This document shows, one piece after another, positions 1-7,840 of a DNA stretch of 60,401 nucleotides. The translations under genes and the position numbers were made by a program. Within the stretch, counting starts at the first letter, position 1. Each line of letters starts with the position of its first letter. The notes beneath the pieces were generated by a model. It was given only the letters and a program-made list of their open reading frames with translations, was not told where the DNA came from and did no database searches. The stretch comes from Prevotella aurantiaca JCM 15754 (GTDB lineage: Bacteria > Bacteroidota > Bacteroidia > Bacteroidales > Bacteroidaceae), in NCBI RefSeq assembly GCF_000614025.1, contig NZ_BAKF01000014.1:1-60401 (forward strand). The letters are read 5' to 3'.

Positions 1-111
1 AGGTTTTTAAGGGAGGACTAAATAAAGTTCAAACTTACGGAAAAAAGTGGACATTTGACTGAACGAATATATTTCTTTTCGGTGGAAAGATAGTCATCAA
101 AGACGATAAAC

Positions 112-156
112 AAAAAACTTCGATGAACCAAATAATTGGTTTGTCGAAGTTTTTTC
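112..156. terminator. Bidirectional intrinsic terminator
   Basis: The sequence AAAAAACTTCGA pairs with TCGAAGTTTTTT around a second inner stem (AACCAA/TTGGTT). The hairpin has A-rich and T-rich flanks on both sides, so it could stop transcription on either strand. It lies just downstream of the minus-strand gene cluster that ends near 158. Confidence 0.7.
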
Positions 157-157
157 G

Positions 158-774
158 TTAGTTTAGAATTGTGATTTTTGCAGATTGAACAAAGTCAGAC
201 CAGTAAAAACATCGACCTTGACCGACAATTTTGCCTTCCAAATCTGTGATATTGATGCCTGGAAAACATTTGTGTTTTCTTGGTCAAAACTTCAAAATGG
301 TTATCAATTTGTAACGAATAAGTCTCTTCATCTGAAGCTCTAAAGAACTTCACCAAATTCTATTTCATTTTCAAATGATATATAAATAATCTTTTTAAAA
401 TCTTTAGATAGAAAATAATGATGTTGAGGTATTTCATCAATTATAAAGGGGATAACCTTTAGTAAATCTTTTAAATAGAACTCATATCCTACCTCCGTCA
501 AGCTATCTCCAATATAAATTATCTCATCTTCTTTAGAAAATATCTTCTCTTCGATTAACTTCTGAATAAAATTAACGACATCAAAAGACACATTCTCTTG
601 GTCGGATTTTACCAATTTATAATTATGTAAGCTACTAAAATCAATTCTTGATCCAATAAAAGGGAAGTGCTTACTCAGGTTTTCCATGTAGTAAGAAAGG
701 TTTGAAATAACCGTATAATTTATGTTCTGCTCTTCTACATTTTTTATTAAGAGATTATCATAAAAGTTATTCAT
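158..774 (-). CDS. Unknown small protein, probably frameshifted near its 3' end
   Basis: The uninterrupted reading frame is 340-774 (144 aa, start MNNFYDNLL). I do not recognise the family. There is no signal peptide or membrane segment, and the protein is acidic and rich in Ile, Phe and Asn. The DNA below the stop codon still looks coding: one base added near 350 leads into VKFFRASDEETYSLQ, and after a second break near 265 the frame reads FPGINITDLEGKIVGQG and ends at 158. The natural protein may thus be about 200 aa. It lies first in a run of three small same-strand genes of low GC. This is typical of immunity-gene cargo of polymorphic toxin loci, but no toxin gene is visible, so that role is inference. 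Only 340-774 is secure; the extension is tentative. Confidence 0.5.
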
Positions 775-839
775 GAATCAAAGAATTTATTATTTACACA
801 TATACCTGATATCAAACGTGTCGGTAGAAGGCGGCGAAA

Positions 840-1139
840 TCAGTATTCTATAGCCCAGCCTTGTTTTGACCACACTCTAAAATCAGGACGACAATACCCT
901 TCTATTAGGTCCATTATCTCATTTAAGAATTCGCTACAATCTTGATTGTCTTCTGATATTTTGCTGAAAAATGATACAACCTCCTTCTTGCTCATTCCTG
1001 TTTCTTTATAAGAAGACAATATTTTCTTATATTTCAAATAAAAATCTAATGGTAGATTTTCGACATTTTCGTATTTAGCTTGCCAATCTTTAATGTCTGA
1101 TATAATTAAAAGAGCATCTTTTTCATCAATCTTGAACAT
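840..1139 (-). CDS. Unknown small acidic helical protein
   Basis: A 99-aa protein starting MFKIDEKDALLIISDIKDW and ending in an aromatic tail (VWSKQGWAIEY). It has no signal peptide, membrane segment or metal motif. The sequence suggests a small, mostly alpha-helical cytoplasmic protein. It lies about 65 bp upstream of the 340-774 gene and about 120 bp downstream of the 1259-1570 gene, all on the minus strand in AT-rich DNA. Size, acidity and clustering resemble immunity proteins or orphan immunity arrays. This is a context-based guess, as no residue pattern identifies the family. Confidence 0.55.
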   Translation of the reverse strand: MFKIDEKDALLIISDIKDWQAKYENVENLPLDFYLKYKKILSSYKETGMSKKEVVSFFSKISEDNQDCSEFLNEIMDLIEGYCRPDFRVWSKQGWAIEY

Positions 1140-1258
1140 ACGGGAATGAATTATCTTTGTGAATCATTAATGCTTCTTGGTTATCTCTACCAGTATCTTT
1201 TGCCTTGCAGAATCTAAAACTTATCTCTGAATGATGACAATACAAGAATAGTGAAAGA

Positions 1259-1570
1259 CTACTCCTTAAACTTTAATAGCAATTCCTCTTTTGAGCAATC
1301 ATAGGGCGGTTTCCATATCTTTACATCTTGCTCTATGATTTCATCATACGCTTCATTAGACAATTGCTTTTCCATTTCTATCTGAAGAATGTATCTTATC
1401 CGAGCTAATTGGTCTAAAGTCTTATTCTCTCTAAAACCTAATAACAGAGCTAAAGCCGTCTCTTCTTTCCCATAGAAGCCAGAGGCAATCTTATCAATAT
1501 AACCTATTGTGGAATTAAGAATATTAAATATCTCTTTATATTCTTGCTGACTTAATACTAAGTTACTCAT
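1259..1570 (-). CDS. Unknown small protein
   Basis: A 103-aa protein starting MSNLVLSQQEYKEIFNIL. It appears all-helical, with an internal segment (TLDQLARIRYILQIEMEKQ) that could form an amphipathic helix. There is no secretion signal or membrane span. It is the promoter-proximal gene of the three small minus-strand genes at the left end of the window. I do not recognise it. Its AT-rich composition contrasts with the neighbouring pfl genes, which is compatible with horizontal acquisition. A role as an immunity protein is possible but not shown by the sequence. Confidence 0.55.
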   Translation of the reverse strand: MSNLVLSQQEYKEIFNILNSTIGYIDKIASGFYGKEETALALLLGFRENKTLDQLARIRYILQIEMEKQLSNEAYDEIIEQDVKIWKPPYDCSKEELLLKFKE

Positions 1571-1672
1571 TGCTTATAACGTTATACAAACTTCGTTGTT
1601 TCAGTATCTAATTCAGAGTTATCTTTAACTTTATTATTGCTGTTCCGTAAACTTCAAATCGATGCGATTGAT

Positions 1673-1815
1673 TTATGTACGTTGTCCATCAATAGACAAC
1701 ACGAATTGCATTTTTGAAAAATAAGTCCAGCCTTTCAGACTATCATTTTTCGGCAATCTGAACACCATATTTGCGATATCAAAACTTTTACCGAACAGCA
1801 ATAAATCCGTTAATC
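1673..1815 (-). pseudogene. Possible remnant of a protein-coding gene between pflA and the small-gene cluster
   Basis: A minus-strand open stretch without a usable start reads LTDLLLFGKSFDIANMVFRL and, further on, GWTYFSKMQFVLSIDGQRT before a stop. Its residue composition looks like a real protein C-terminus. It runs directly into the end of pflA. It may be the tail of a gene lost by recombination, or chance. No family is recognised. Confidence 0.22.
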
Positions 1816-2607
1816 TTATGCCTTCCCCTCTAATATTTGCTGTGCAAGTTGCACTTGTTCGGGAGTAGGTTCGGGTATTCCCTTCAACGGGTAAGGCATG
1901 TTAAGGTTTTCCCATTTGTAAATTCCAAGCGTATGATAAGGTAGTACTTCTATCTTCTCAACGTTGTTTAATGAAGCAATAAACTCGCGTAAACGCAGCA
2001 AATACGCTTCTTTATCTGTAATGGTAGGCACAAGGACGTGTCTTATCCAGATGGGTTTTCCAATTTCAGATAGATAGCGAACGCAGTCAAGAATATTTTC
2101 GTTGGGCCAACCTGTAAGTTTTTTATGCTCGTCAGAATCTATGTGCTTAATATCGAAAAGGAGTAAGTCGGTGTACTTCATTAGTTCTTCAAACTTCTCA
2201 AAGAACACACCCGTACGATGGAAAGGTTGTGCCGATGTATCGAGACAAGTATTGATGCCCAGCTCTTTTGCTTTGCGGAAGAACTCAATGAGGAAGTCTA
2301 TTTGCAATAAAGCTTCTCCCCCACTCACGGTAATACCACCTTTTGCACCCCAATAACTTTTAAAACGGATTGCTTTTGCCAGTAGTTCGTCGGCAGTTAC
2401 CAATTCGTCGGAATGGGTATCCCACGTGTCTGGGTTATGACAATACTGGCAACGCATAGCGCAACCTTTAAGGAAAACGATGAAACGAATACCTGGTCCG
2501 TCTACCGAACCGAACGATTCGATAGAATGTACCCTTGCAAGTTTCTTGCCATCGGCACGTTCTGTATTCTCTGTATTGTATTCAATTGTGGGTATTTGTT
2601 CTTCCAT
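1816..2607 (-). CDS. pflA: Pyruvate formate-lyase-activating enzyme
   Basis: A radical SAM enzyme of 263 aa that installs the glycyl radical on pyruvate formate-lyase in the cytoplasm, using S-adenosylmethionine and a [4Fe-4S] cluster. The cluster motif CxxxCxxC is visible as CAMRCQYCHNPDTW near residue 49, preceded by the typical HSIESFGSVDGPGIRFIVFL segment. The glycine-rich SAM region TVSGGEALLQ follows at about residue 93. The length is usual for PflA. The gene lies downstream of pflB on the same strand, with a hairpin terminator (about 2768-2808) between them. Expression is therefore likely by partial read-through or a weak promoter in the 230-bp gap. The identification is firm. Confidence 0.95.
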   Translation of the reverse strand: MEEQIPTIEYNTENTERADGKKLARVHSIESFGSVDGPGIRFIVFLKGCAMRCQYCHNPDTWDTHSDELVTADELLAKAIRFKSYWGAKGGITVSGGEALLQIDFLIEFFRKAKELGINTCLDTSAQPFHRTGVFFEKFEELMKYTDLLLFDIKHIDSDEHKKLTGWPNENILDCVRYLSEIGKPIWIRHVLVPTITDKEAYLLRLREFIASLNNVEKIEVLPYHTLGIYKWENLNMPYPLKGIPEPTPEQVQLAQQILEGKA

Positions 2608-2767
2608 AATGTTCTTTTTACGTTCTTCTAAAACTGCGTTATCCTCGCAATGTCAATGCTAACGTAAGTTATACATTGCTCATTTGACTTACAGAAACGC
2701 TCTTTCAATTTCACGTTTCGTACTTCGTAGCAATTATTCCTCACGATAGCGAGGCTACTTTTATGTA

Positions 2768-2808
2768 AAAAATAATTGGGCCAAACCTGTCAGCCCAATT
2801 ATTTTTTC
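2768..2808 (-). terminator. Intrinsic terminator or attenuator between pflB and pflA
   Basis: AAAATAATTGGG and CCCAATTATTTT form a 12-bp stem around a 13-nt loop. It is T-rich at its downstream end on the minus strand. It follows the pflB stop at 2842 and may reduce read-through into pflA. Confidence 0.8.
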
Positions 2809-2841
2809 GGTCATATATATTATATATATAATGTGTATCGC

Positions 2842-5087
2842 TTACATCTTGCCGTGTGCCTGACGTGCAATAACGTCTTCTTGCTGCTCGCGTGTAAGGT
2901 CAATGAACTTAACTGCGTAACCGCTGACACGGATAGTGAAGTTTGCATATTCCTCTTTTTCTGGGTGTTCCATAGCATCGAGGAGCTTTTCAACACCGAA
3001 TACGTTTACGTTCAAGTGGTGTGCGCCACGGCTGAAGTAACCGTCCATTACACCAACGAGCGTATTTGTACGTTCTTCTTCGTCCTTGCCCAATGTGCTT
3101 GGAGCAATAGTTTGTGTATTTGAAATACCGTCGAGTGCGTATTCGTAAGGAAGTTTTGCAACTGAGTTCAACGAAGCCAACAATCCGTTTTGCTCTGCAC
3201 CGTAAGATGGATTAGCACCTGGAGCCAATGGAGCACCTGAAGGACGACCATCTGGCATAGCTGGTGTATACTTACCATATACTACGTTTGAAGTAATGGT
3301 CAAGATACTTGTTGTTGGTTCAGAGTTACGATATGTGTGGTGCTTTCTAATCATTGTCATGAATGTCTTGAGCAACCAAACAGCTATTTCGTCTGCTCTT
3401 TCATCGTCGTTACCGTAGCGTGGGAATTCACCTTCAGTCTCGAAATCAAGTGGGAAGCCTGTTTCGTCGCGAACAATCTTAACCTTTGCGTACTTAATAG
3501 CGCAGATAGAGTCTACCACGTGGCTGAATCCTGCAATACCAGTAGCGAATGTACGACGTACATCGGTATCGATAAGAGCAAGTTCTGCTGCCTCATAGAA
3601 GTACTTATCGTGCATGTAGTGGATAAGGTTCAAGGTGTTTACGTAGATGTCTGCAAGCCATTCCATCATATCCATGAACTTAGGCATGAACTCTTCATAG
3701 GTAACTATATCGCCTTCGATAGGACGAAGTGCAGGGCCACATTGCTCACGAGTCTTGTGGTCAATACCACCGCTGATAGCGTAAGTCAAGCACTTTGCAA
3801 GGTTAGCACGAGCACCGAAGAACTGCATTTCCTTACCTGTTTGAGTAGCAGATACGCAGCAGCAGATTGAATAATCGTCTCCCCAAACTGGACGCATAAC
3901 CTCGTCGTTCTCGTATTGGATAGAGCTTGTCTTAACAGAAATCTTTGCAGCGTACTTCTTAAAGCCCTCTGGAAGAGCTGGAGAGTAGAGTACTGTGAGG
4001 TTAGGCTCTGGAGATGGGCCCATGTTTTCCAATGTATGGAGGAAACGGAAGTCGTTCTTTGTTACCATGTGGCGGCCGTCCATGCCGAGACCAGCTACTT
4101 CAAGAGTTGCCCAAACAGGGTCTCCAGAGAAGAGTTGGTTGTATGATGGGATACGAGCGAACTTCACCATGCGGAACTTCATAACGATATGGTCGATCAA
4201 TTCCTGTGCTTCAGCTTCGGTCAATGTACCTTCTTCGAAGTCACGATTGATATAAATATCGAGGAAAGTAGATATACGTCCAACTGACATAGCAGCTCCG
4301 TTCTGTGTCTTAATAGCTGAAAGGTAGCCAAAGTAGAGCACTGTACAGCCTCACGAGCGTTCTTTGCTGGGTTAGAAATGTCGTAACCATAAATCTTCGC
4401 CATTTCCTTCATTTCGTACAATGCCTTGATTTGCATTGAAATTTCCTCGCGTAGACGGATAATATCGTCTATCATAACACCATCGCCACAATTTCTTAGG
4501 TCCTTTTGCTTCTCTTCTATCAAGAAGTCAACACCATAAAGAGCCACACGACGATAGTCGCCTACGATACGACCACGACCGTATGTATCAGGAAGACCAG
4601 TCAAAATGTGGTTATGACGTGCGATTTTCATCTCGTCAGTATATGCGTCGAATACACCTTCGTTGTGTGTCTTACAATATTTTGTGAAGATTTCGTGGAG
4701 CTTTTCAGAAGGTTGGTAACCGTAAGTAGTACAAGCCTGCTCTGCCATCTTAATACCACCGTAAGGCATGAAGGCACGTTTTAGAGGCTTATCGGTCTGC
4801 AAACCTACTACCTTTTCAAGGTTTTTCAAGCTTTCATCGATATATCCTGGACCGTAAGCAGTAGCGCTTGACACGATTTCGGTCTCCATATCAAGAACAC
4901 CACCCTTTTCGCGTTCTTCCTTTTGGAGTTCTTTCAGTCTACCCCATAGCTTGTTTGTTGCTTCTGTTGGCTCTGCAAGGAATTCCTCGCTGCCATCGTA
5001 GCCTTTGTAATTAGCCTGGATAAACTCGCGCATATTAACTTCGTCAAGCCACTTAGTGCCTGAGAAACCTCTCCATTCTTCTCTCAT
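2842..5087 (-). CDS. pflB: Formate C-acetyltransferase (pyruvate formate-lyase), one-base break
   Basis: A glycyl-radical enzyme that converts pyruvate and CoA to acetyl-CoA and formate, central to anaerobic fermentation. The start [13 protein letters not shown] is canonical. The catalytic cysteines are in [10 protein letters not shown], followed by the conserved [12 protein letters not shown]. The radical glycine is in RVSGYAVKF near the C-terminus. The gene is read in two frames: 5087 to about 4340 and about 4341 to 2842. The first frame ends sensibly at NAREAVQ and the second begins [18 protein letters not shown]. One missing G (codon TGG read as TG) at about 4340 joins them into 748 aa, the normal PFL length. 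I consider the gene functional and the break an assembly error. A TACCTTTG promoter box lies upstream at 5173-5180. Confidence 0.93.
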
Positions 5088-5172
5088 AATAGTATTATAA
5101 TTTAGTAAATTATCGAACCAAAATGCCTCGAAAGGCGCTTCAATTCATTATCAATTCTCTATTTTTGTGGTG

Positions 5173-5180
5173 CAAAGGTA
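5173..5180 (-). promoter_or_regulatory. pflB promoter, -7 box
   Basis: On the minus strand this reads TACCTTTG, matching the Bacteroidetes -7 consensus TAnnTTTG. It lies about 85 bp upstream of the pflB start codon. Confidence 0.6.
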
Positions 5181-5276
5181 GGTTTTTTCCGTATTTATTA
5201 CAATACTTACAAATCGGTATTTTGCGATGCACATGTTTTGCGAGATGTGCAAAAATGGGCATTTTGGGGTATTTAT

Positions 5277-5294
5277 ATACCTACTTTTAGGTAT
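5277..5294. promoter_or_regulatory. Candidate operator palindrome upstream of pflB
   Basis: A perfect 7-bp inverted repeat, ATACCTA and TAGGTAT around CTTT, lies about 100 bp upstream of the pflB -7 box. Related GGTATTTA-type half-sites occur nearby. This could be a binding site for a redox or fermentation regulator; no regulator is identified. Confidence 0.35.
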
Positions 5295-5676
5295 TAAAGC
5301 ATTATTTTACCACTCTATTTGCTATCTTTAGATGACAAAATAGAGGTCTTCTTACAAGACCGATGCCCATTTATAGGTATTTAATCGGATTGTTTCTTTA
5401 TTCCTTTTTTCTATCATTTAAGGCGGAGAACTGCAACATCCACCTCGCATAAGTTACGATTTGAAAGTACTGTTTTAATGCTTCCGCATATCTATTTCCT
5501 TTCACCTTATATATATAATAAGGTGTACCCCCACCCTTTTGTGCCTCAAAAATGTGTTATAATGAGTTGTTTTGTTACACGATATGCAACTGACTTGCAA
5601 TTTATTTTCACACTATCGTATCACAAAAAAGTTTGATTTGTAGGTTTAAAACTCTTGATTTGCAAACTAAGAACAT

Positions 5677-6612
5677 CTATTTCTGCAAGCGTTTCAACCT
5701 ACTTTCAATTGTATTTTCGTACTCCTGCTTTAGTTCTTCGGTAAGAAACGAAGTTTGTATCAGCGTTTTCCATTTCGGAAGCGCCTTATTCATATTTGCT
5801 ATTAGGCGCAATACCACCTTCTCTTCCAAACCTATTGTTGCTGCAAACTTTATGAAATCGACTAACTTTAGTTTGGTCTTCCGCCCGGAAAGTGTAAGTG
5901 CCAATTCCTCTTTATCCTTCGGATTAACGATTGCAACGTTCAAAAGGTCGTATGCTGGAGCCAGTTGATAACTATCGAAAGGTCTATATAACGAAAAGTT
6001 TTTAAGGTGCATATCATTGTTTCCTGTAACAAAACAGAAGAGCAACAACTGCATATAGTTTACAATAGCAAGCTTCGGCGTGTCGCAAAACTGCCCAATT
6101 GTTTTAGCTATCTGTTCGTACGAACTCTTATATTTATACTCCGTAGGGTGCAAAGTCAGCTGACACATATCTTCCATGTCTATCTTTTGCCCTTCGTTTG
6201 TACGATCTATACGTTTCGTTATGTATCCAAGCTCACCATCAGCCAGCCGTATAAGACTATGAGGAACTACGTTTATCTTTGCTACTTCGGCAAGCCGCAT
6301 GGTTAAATCTTCGTTTTCGGGCAGTTGCGGATAGTCGTTTGTCTGCGGTTTAAAAATGTAGTCGCCCCACAATCCAACTATTGTTAGACGGTTCGTATCG
6401 TCGTGTTTATGAAGATTTAACGATAGTTTGGGTTGTACTCCCGTCAATGAAGTCTGCGCACGTACCACCTTTTCGGCCAGCATATCAAGGTCTTCGTGTC
6501 GATATTCAAGCACTGGCGCATCCTGTACACCAAAGAATTTCTTGGCACACTGCGGGTGAAAATCTTTCTGTTCGGCGGCTAACGGCTGATAACAATACAA
6601 GCATTTACACAT
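5677..6612 (-). CDS. hipT: HipT-like Ser/Thr kinase toxin (HipA C-terminal domain) with zinc-knuckle N-terminus
   Basis: A 311-aa protein covering only the kinase core of HipA. Residues 54-65 (TSLTGVQPKLSL) form the glycine-containing loop that carries the autophosphorylation serine in HipA/HipT kinases. Lys88 in YIFKPQ matches the ATP-binding lysine. Asp200 in GNNDMHLKNFS is the catalytic aspartate, with Asn205 nearby. Asp222 in LAPAYDLL is the metal-binding aspartate. All key kinase residues are therefore present. The extra N-terminus has C4-x2-C7-x11-H19-x2-C22, a zinc-knuckle-like pattern. It overlaps hipS by 8 bp and is the last gene of the operon. HipA targets Glu-tRNA synthetase and E. 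coli HipT targets Trp-tRNA synthetase; the target here is unknown. Confidence 0.9.
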   Translation of the reverse strand: MCKCLYCYQPLAAEQKDFHPQCAKKFFGVQDAPVLEYRHEDLDMLAEKVVRAQTSLTGVQPKLSLNLHKHDDTNRLTIVGLWGDYIFKPQTNDYPQLPENEDLTMRLAEVAKINVVPHSLIRLADGELGYITKRIDRTNEGQKIDMEDMCQLTLHPTEYKYKSSYEQIAKTIGQFCDTPKLAIVNYMQLLLFCFVTGNNDMHLKNFSLYRPFDSYQLAPAYDLLNVAIVNPKDKEELALTLSGRKTKLKLVDFIKFAATIGLEEKVVLRLIANMNKALPKWKTLIQTSFLTEELKQEYENTIESRLKRLQK

Positions 6613-6946
6613 GATTTTTGTCCTCCTCCGAAGTTATTGCTACTACACTAACTGCTCCTATGCACTCTTTGCAGCAGAGCAACAGCAACGACATGCGGTC
6701 TAAAACGCTGATATCAGTGTTGCGAAGTACTACATCGAGCAGCCAACCTTCGGGTATAAGACCGTCGAAGAACGGAAATAGCACAGGACTAACGTAGGGT
6801 TCGGCTTGCAATGGAAGCGTCAGACTTATCGGTTGTGCCTCTTTATTGGCGAGATACGTGCTGTCGTAGCAGAAACGATATTCGCCTCCGTCTTCGGTCA
6901 GTATGCCTGCAAGCTCGTCTTTTCGGTATATTTGCGCCTGTCTCAT
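6605..6946 (-). CDS. hipS: HipS-like protein (HipA N-terminal subdomain 1)
   Basis: A 113-aa stand-alone version of the HipA N-terminal subdomain. It starts MRQAQIYRKDELAGILTE and contains the characteristic SLTLPLQ and FPFFDGLIPEGWLL segments, followed by a helix with CCKECIGAVSV at the end. In the E. coli O127 HipBST system, the corresponding separate protein HipS acts as the antitoxin of the kinase HipT, while HipB does not neutralise it alone. The same split is seen here. The gene overlaps hipB by 4 bp and hipT by 8 bp, so the three are translationally coupled. The split is not a one-base break: both reading frames have proper starts and overlap as separate genes. Confidence 0.85.
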   Translation of the reverse strand: MRQAQIYRKDELAGILTEDGGEYRFCYDSTYLANKEAQPISLTLPLQAEPYVSPVLFPFFDGLIPEGWLLDVVLRNTDISVLDRMSLLLLCCKECIGAVSVVAITSEEDKNHV

Positions 6947-7170
6947 AACTTCTTGGTTGCGGTTAATTCGTAATTAAACAAGTCGAGAAGCTGGTTTACC
7001 TTGTCCATTCTTAGCGATGTCTTGCCCTGTTCTAAGCTGCGCACAAAGCACAAACCTACTCCCGACTTCATCGCTAGGTCCTCTTGTGTGAGTCCGTAGT
7101 CCTTCCGTAGCGCCTTAACTATAAGCGATAACTTGGTTTTCTCCATAACTAACATTATATCATATCGCAT
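6943..7170 (-). CDS. hipB: HipB-like XRE-family DNA-binding protein
   Basis: A 75-aa helix-turn-helix protein of the Cro/C1 type: LIVKALRKDYGLTQEDLAMKS starts helices 1 and 2, and VRSLEQGKTSLRMDKVNQLL follows. It is the first gene of the hipB-hipS-hipT operon and probably an autorepressor. The longest frame starts at 7170, but the -7 promoter box (7172-7179) implies transcription begins inside it. The Met at about 7146 (MEKTKLSL) is thus the more likely start, giving about 67 aa. Candidate operator repeats lie just upstream. Confidence 0.88.
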   Translation of the reverse strand: MRYDIMLVMEKTKLSLIVKALRKDYGLTQEDLAMKSGVGLCFVRSLEQGKTSLRMDKVNQLLDLFNYELTATKKL

Positions 7171-7171
7171 A

Positions 7172-7218
7172 CAAAGTTATAAAGAAAAATCTGTTTTATA
7201 TTGTTTCGCATATAAAAT
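7172..7218 (-). promoter_or_regulatory. hipBST promoter and candidate operator
   Basis: TAACTTTG (minus strand, 7172-7179) fits the -7 consensus. Upstream, at 7194-7218, the inverted repeat TTTTATAT and ATATAAAA flanks TGCGAAAC. The heptamer TATGCGA occurs both here and beside the start codon. These are plausible HipB sites for autorepression. Confidence 0.45.
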
Positions 7219-7454
7219 ATACAAACATTTAACGTTTTATATTCGTTCTAATGTAGTTTGATTGTTCGTTTATAGGTTTTCGTTGGCTGTATTAGGGTTG
7301 CACGAAGACAATGTGCAAGTGTTGGTTGGCGTGTTTATTTTGGTGGGTTCGACTCTTTATAAATCATGCCTTTACATTGCTTTAACGGCATATTTTCAGC
7401 TCGTAAACCACTCTGAAATATCTTTACAGATATTGTTTCGATTTATATTTCGTA

Positions 7455-7612
7455 ATTAACTGATAATCAACAACTACGCTTTTGCATTGTAAAAGCGCCT
7501 GTTTTGCATTGCAATATAGGCTCTTTTACGCGGTAATATAGGCACTTTTGCAACGCAAAACAGGCACTATTGGAAAGAGGTTTTGGTGATGTGATTTTCT
7601 GTAAAGATATTA
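7455..7612. repeat. Interspersed intergenic element, copy A
   Basis: The core at about 7477-7572 holds four near-palindromic units of the type GCAAAAGNGCCTRTWTTGC and its inverse, with spacers such as ACG or AAC. The outer flank resembles the CTTTACA and ACATGTA segments of the other copies. It lies between hipB and tamL in DNA without genes. Confidence 0.8.
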
Positions 7613-7733
7613 CATGTATTCCGAAGCAATGGAAGGTAGGTTTCGCAACTGTATCGTTCGGTTTGGGGAAGTAGTATTTTCGGGACTCGAAGTGGTTGGT
7701 AATGTACGTGAGAAAGGGGGCTGGAGGAAATAA

Positions 7734-7781
7734 AAAACAAGTGCTTTTGCGCAATCGGGTTGCAACAAAAGCACTTGTTTT
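7734..7781. terminator. Intrinsic terminator downstream of tamL
   Basis: AAAACAAGTGCTTTTG and CAAAAGCACTTGTTTT form a perfect 16-bp stem around a 16-nt loop. It lies 60 bp beyond the tamL stop and has T tracts in both directions. Confidence 0.85.
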
Positions 7782-7840
7782 AGCTGTGTATTGTGTGTTG
7801 GTAGGTACTCGATAAATGAGCCTCAACGCTGTAGAACGCT

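Larger units (their letters stand above)
5088..5676. other. Gene-free region between pflB and hipT
   Basis: No supported gene lies here. It holds the pflB promoter, the ATACCTA palindrome, and a palindrome at 5504-5526 with arms CACCTTAT and ATAAGGTG around an AT core. Similar CCTTATATATAATA-containing sites occur near 30903 and 55050. Confidence 0.6.

Noticed and set aside
7262..7459. 65-aa plus-strand frame between hipB and tamL
   Set aside because: No promoter, no ribosome site and no recognisable protein features.
7467..7826. 119-aa minus-strand open frame
   Set aside because: It consists of the translated repeat copy A and the tamL terminator hairpin; composition is not protein-like.
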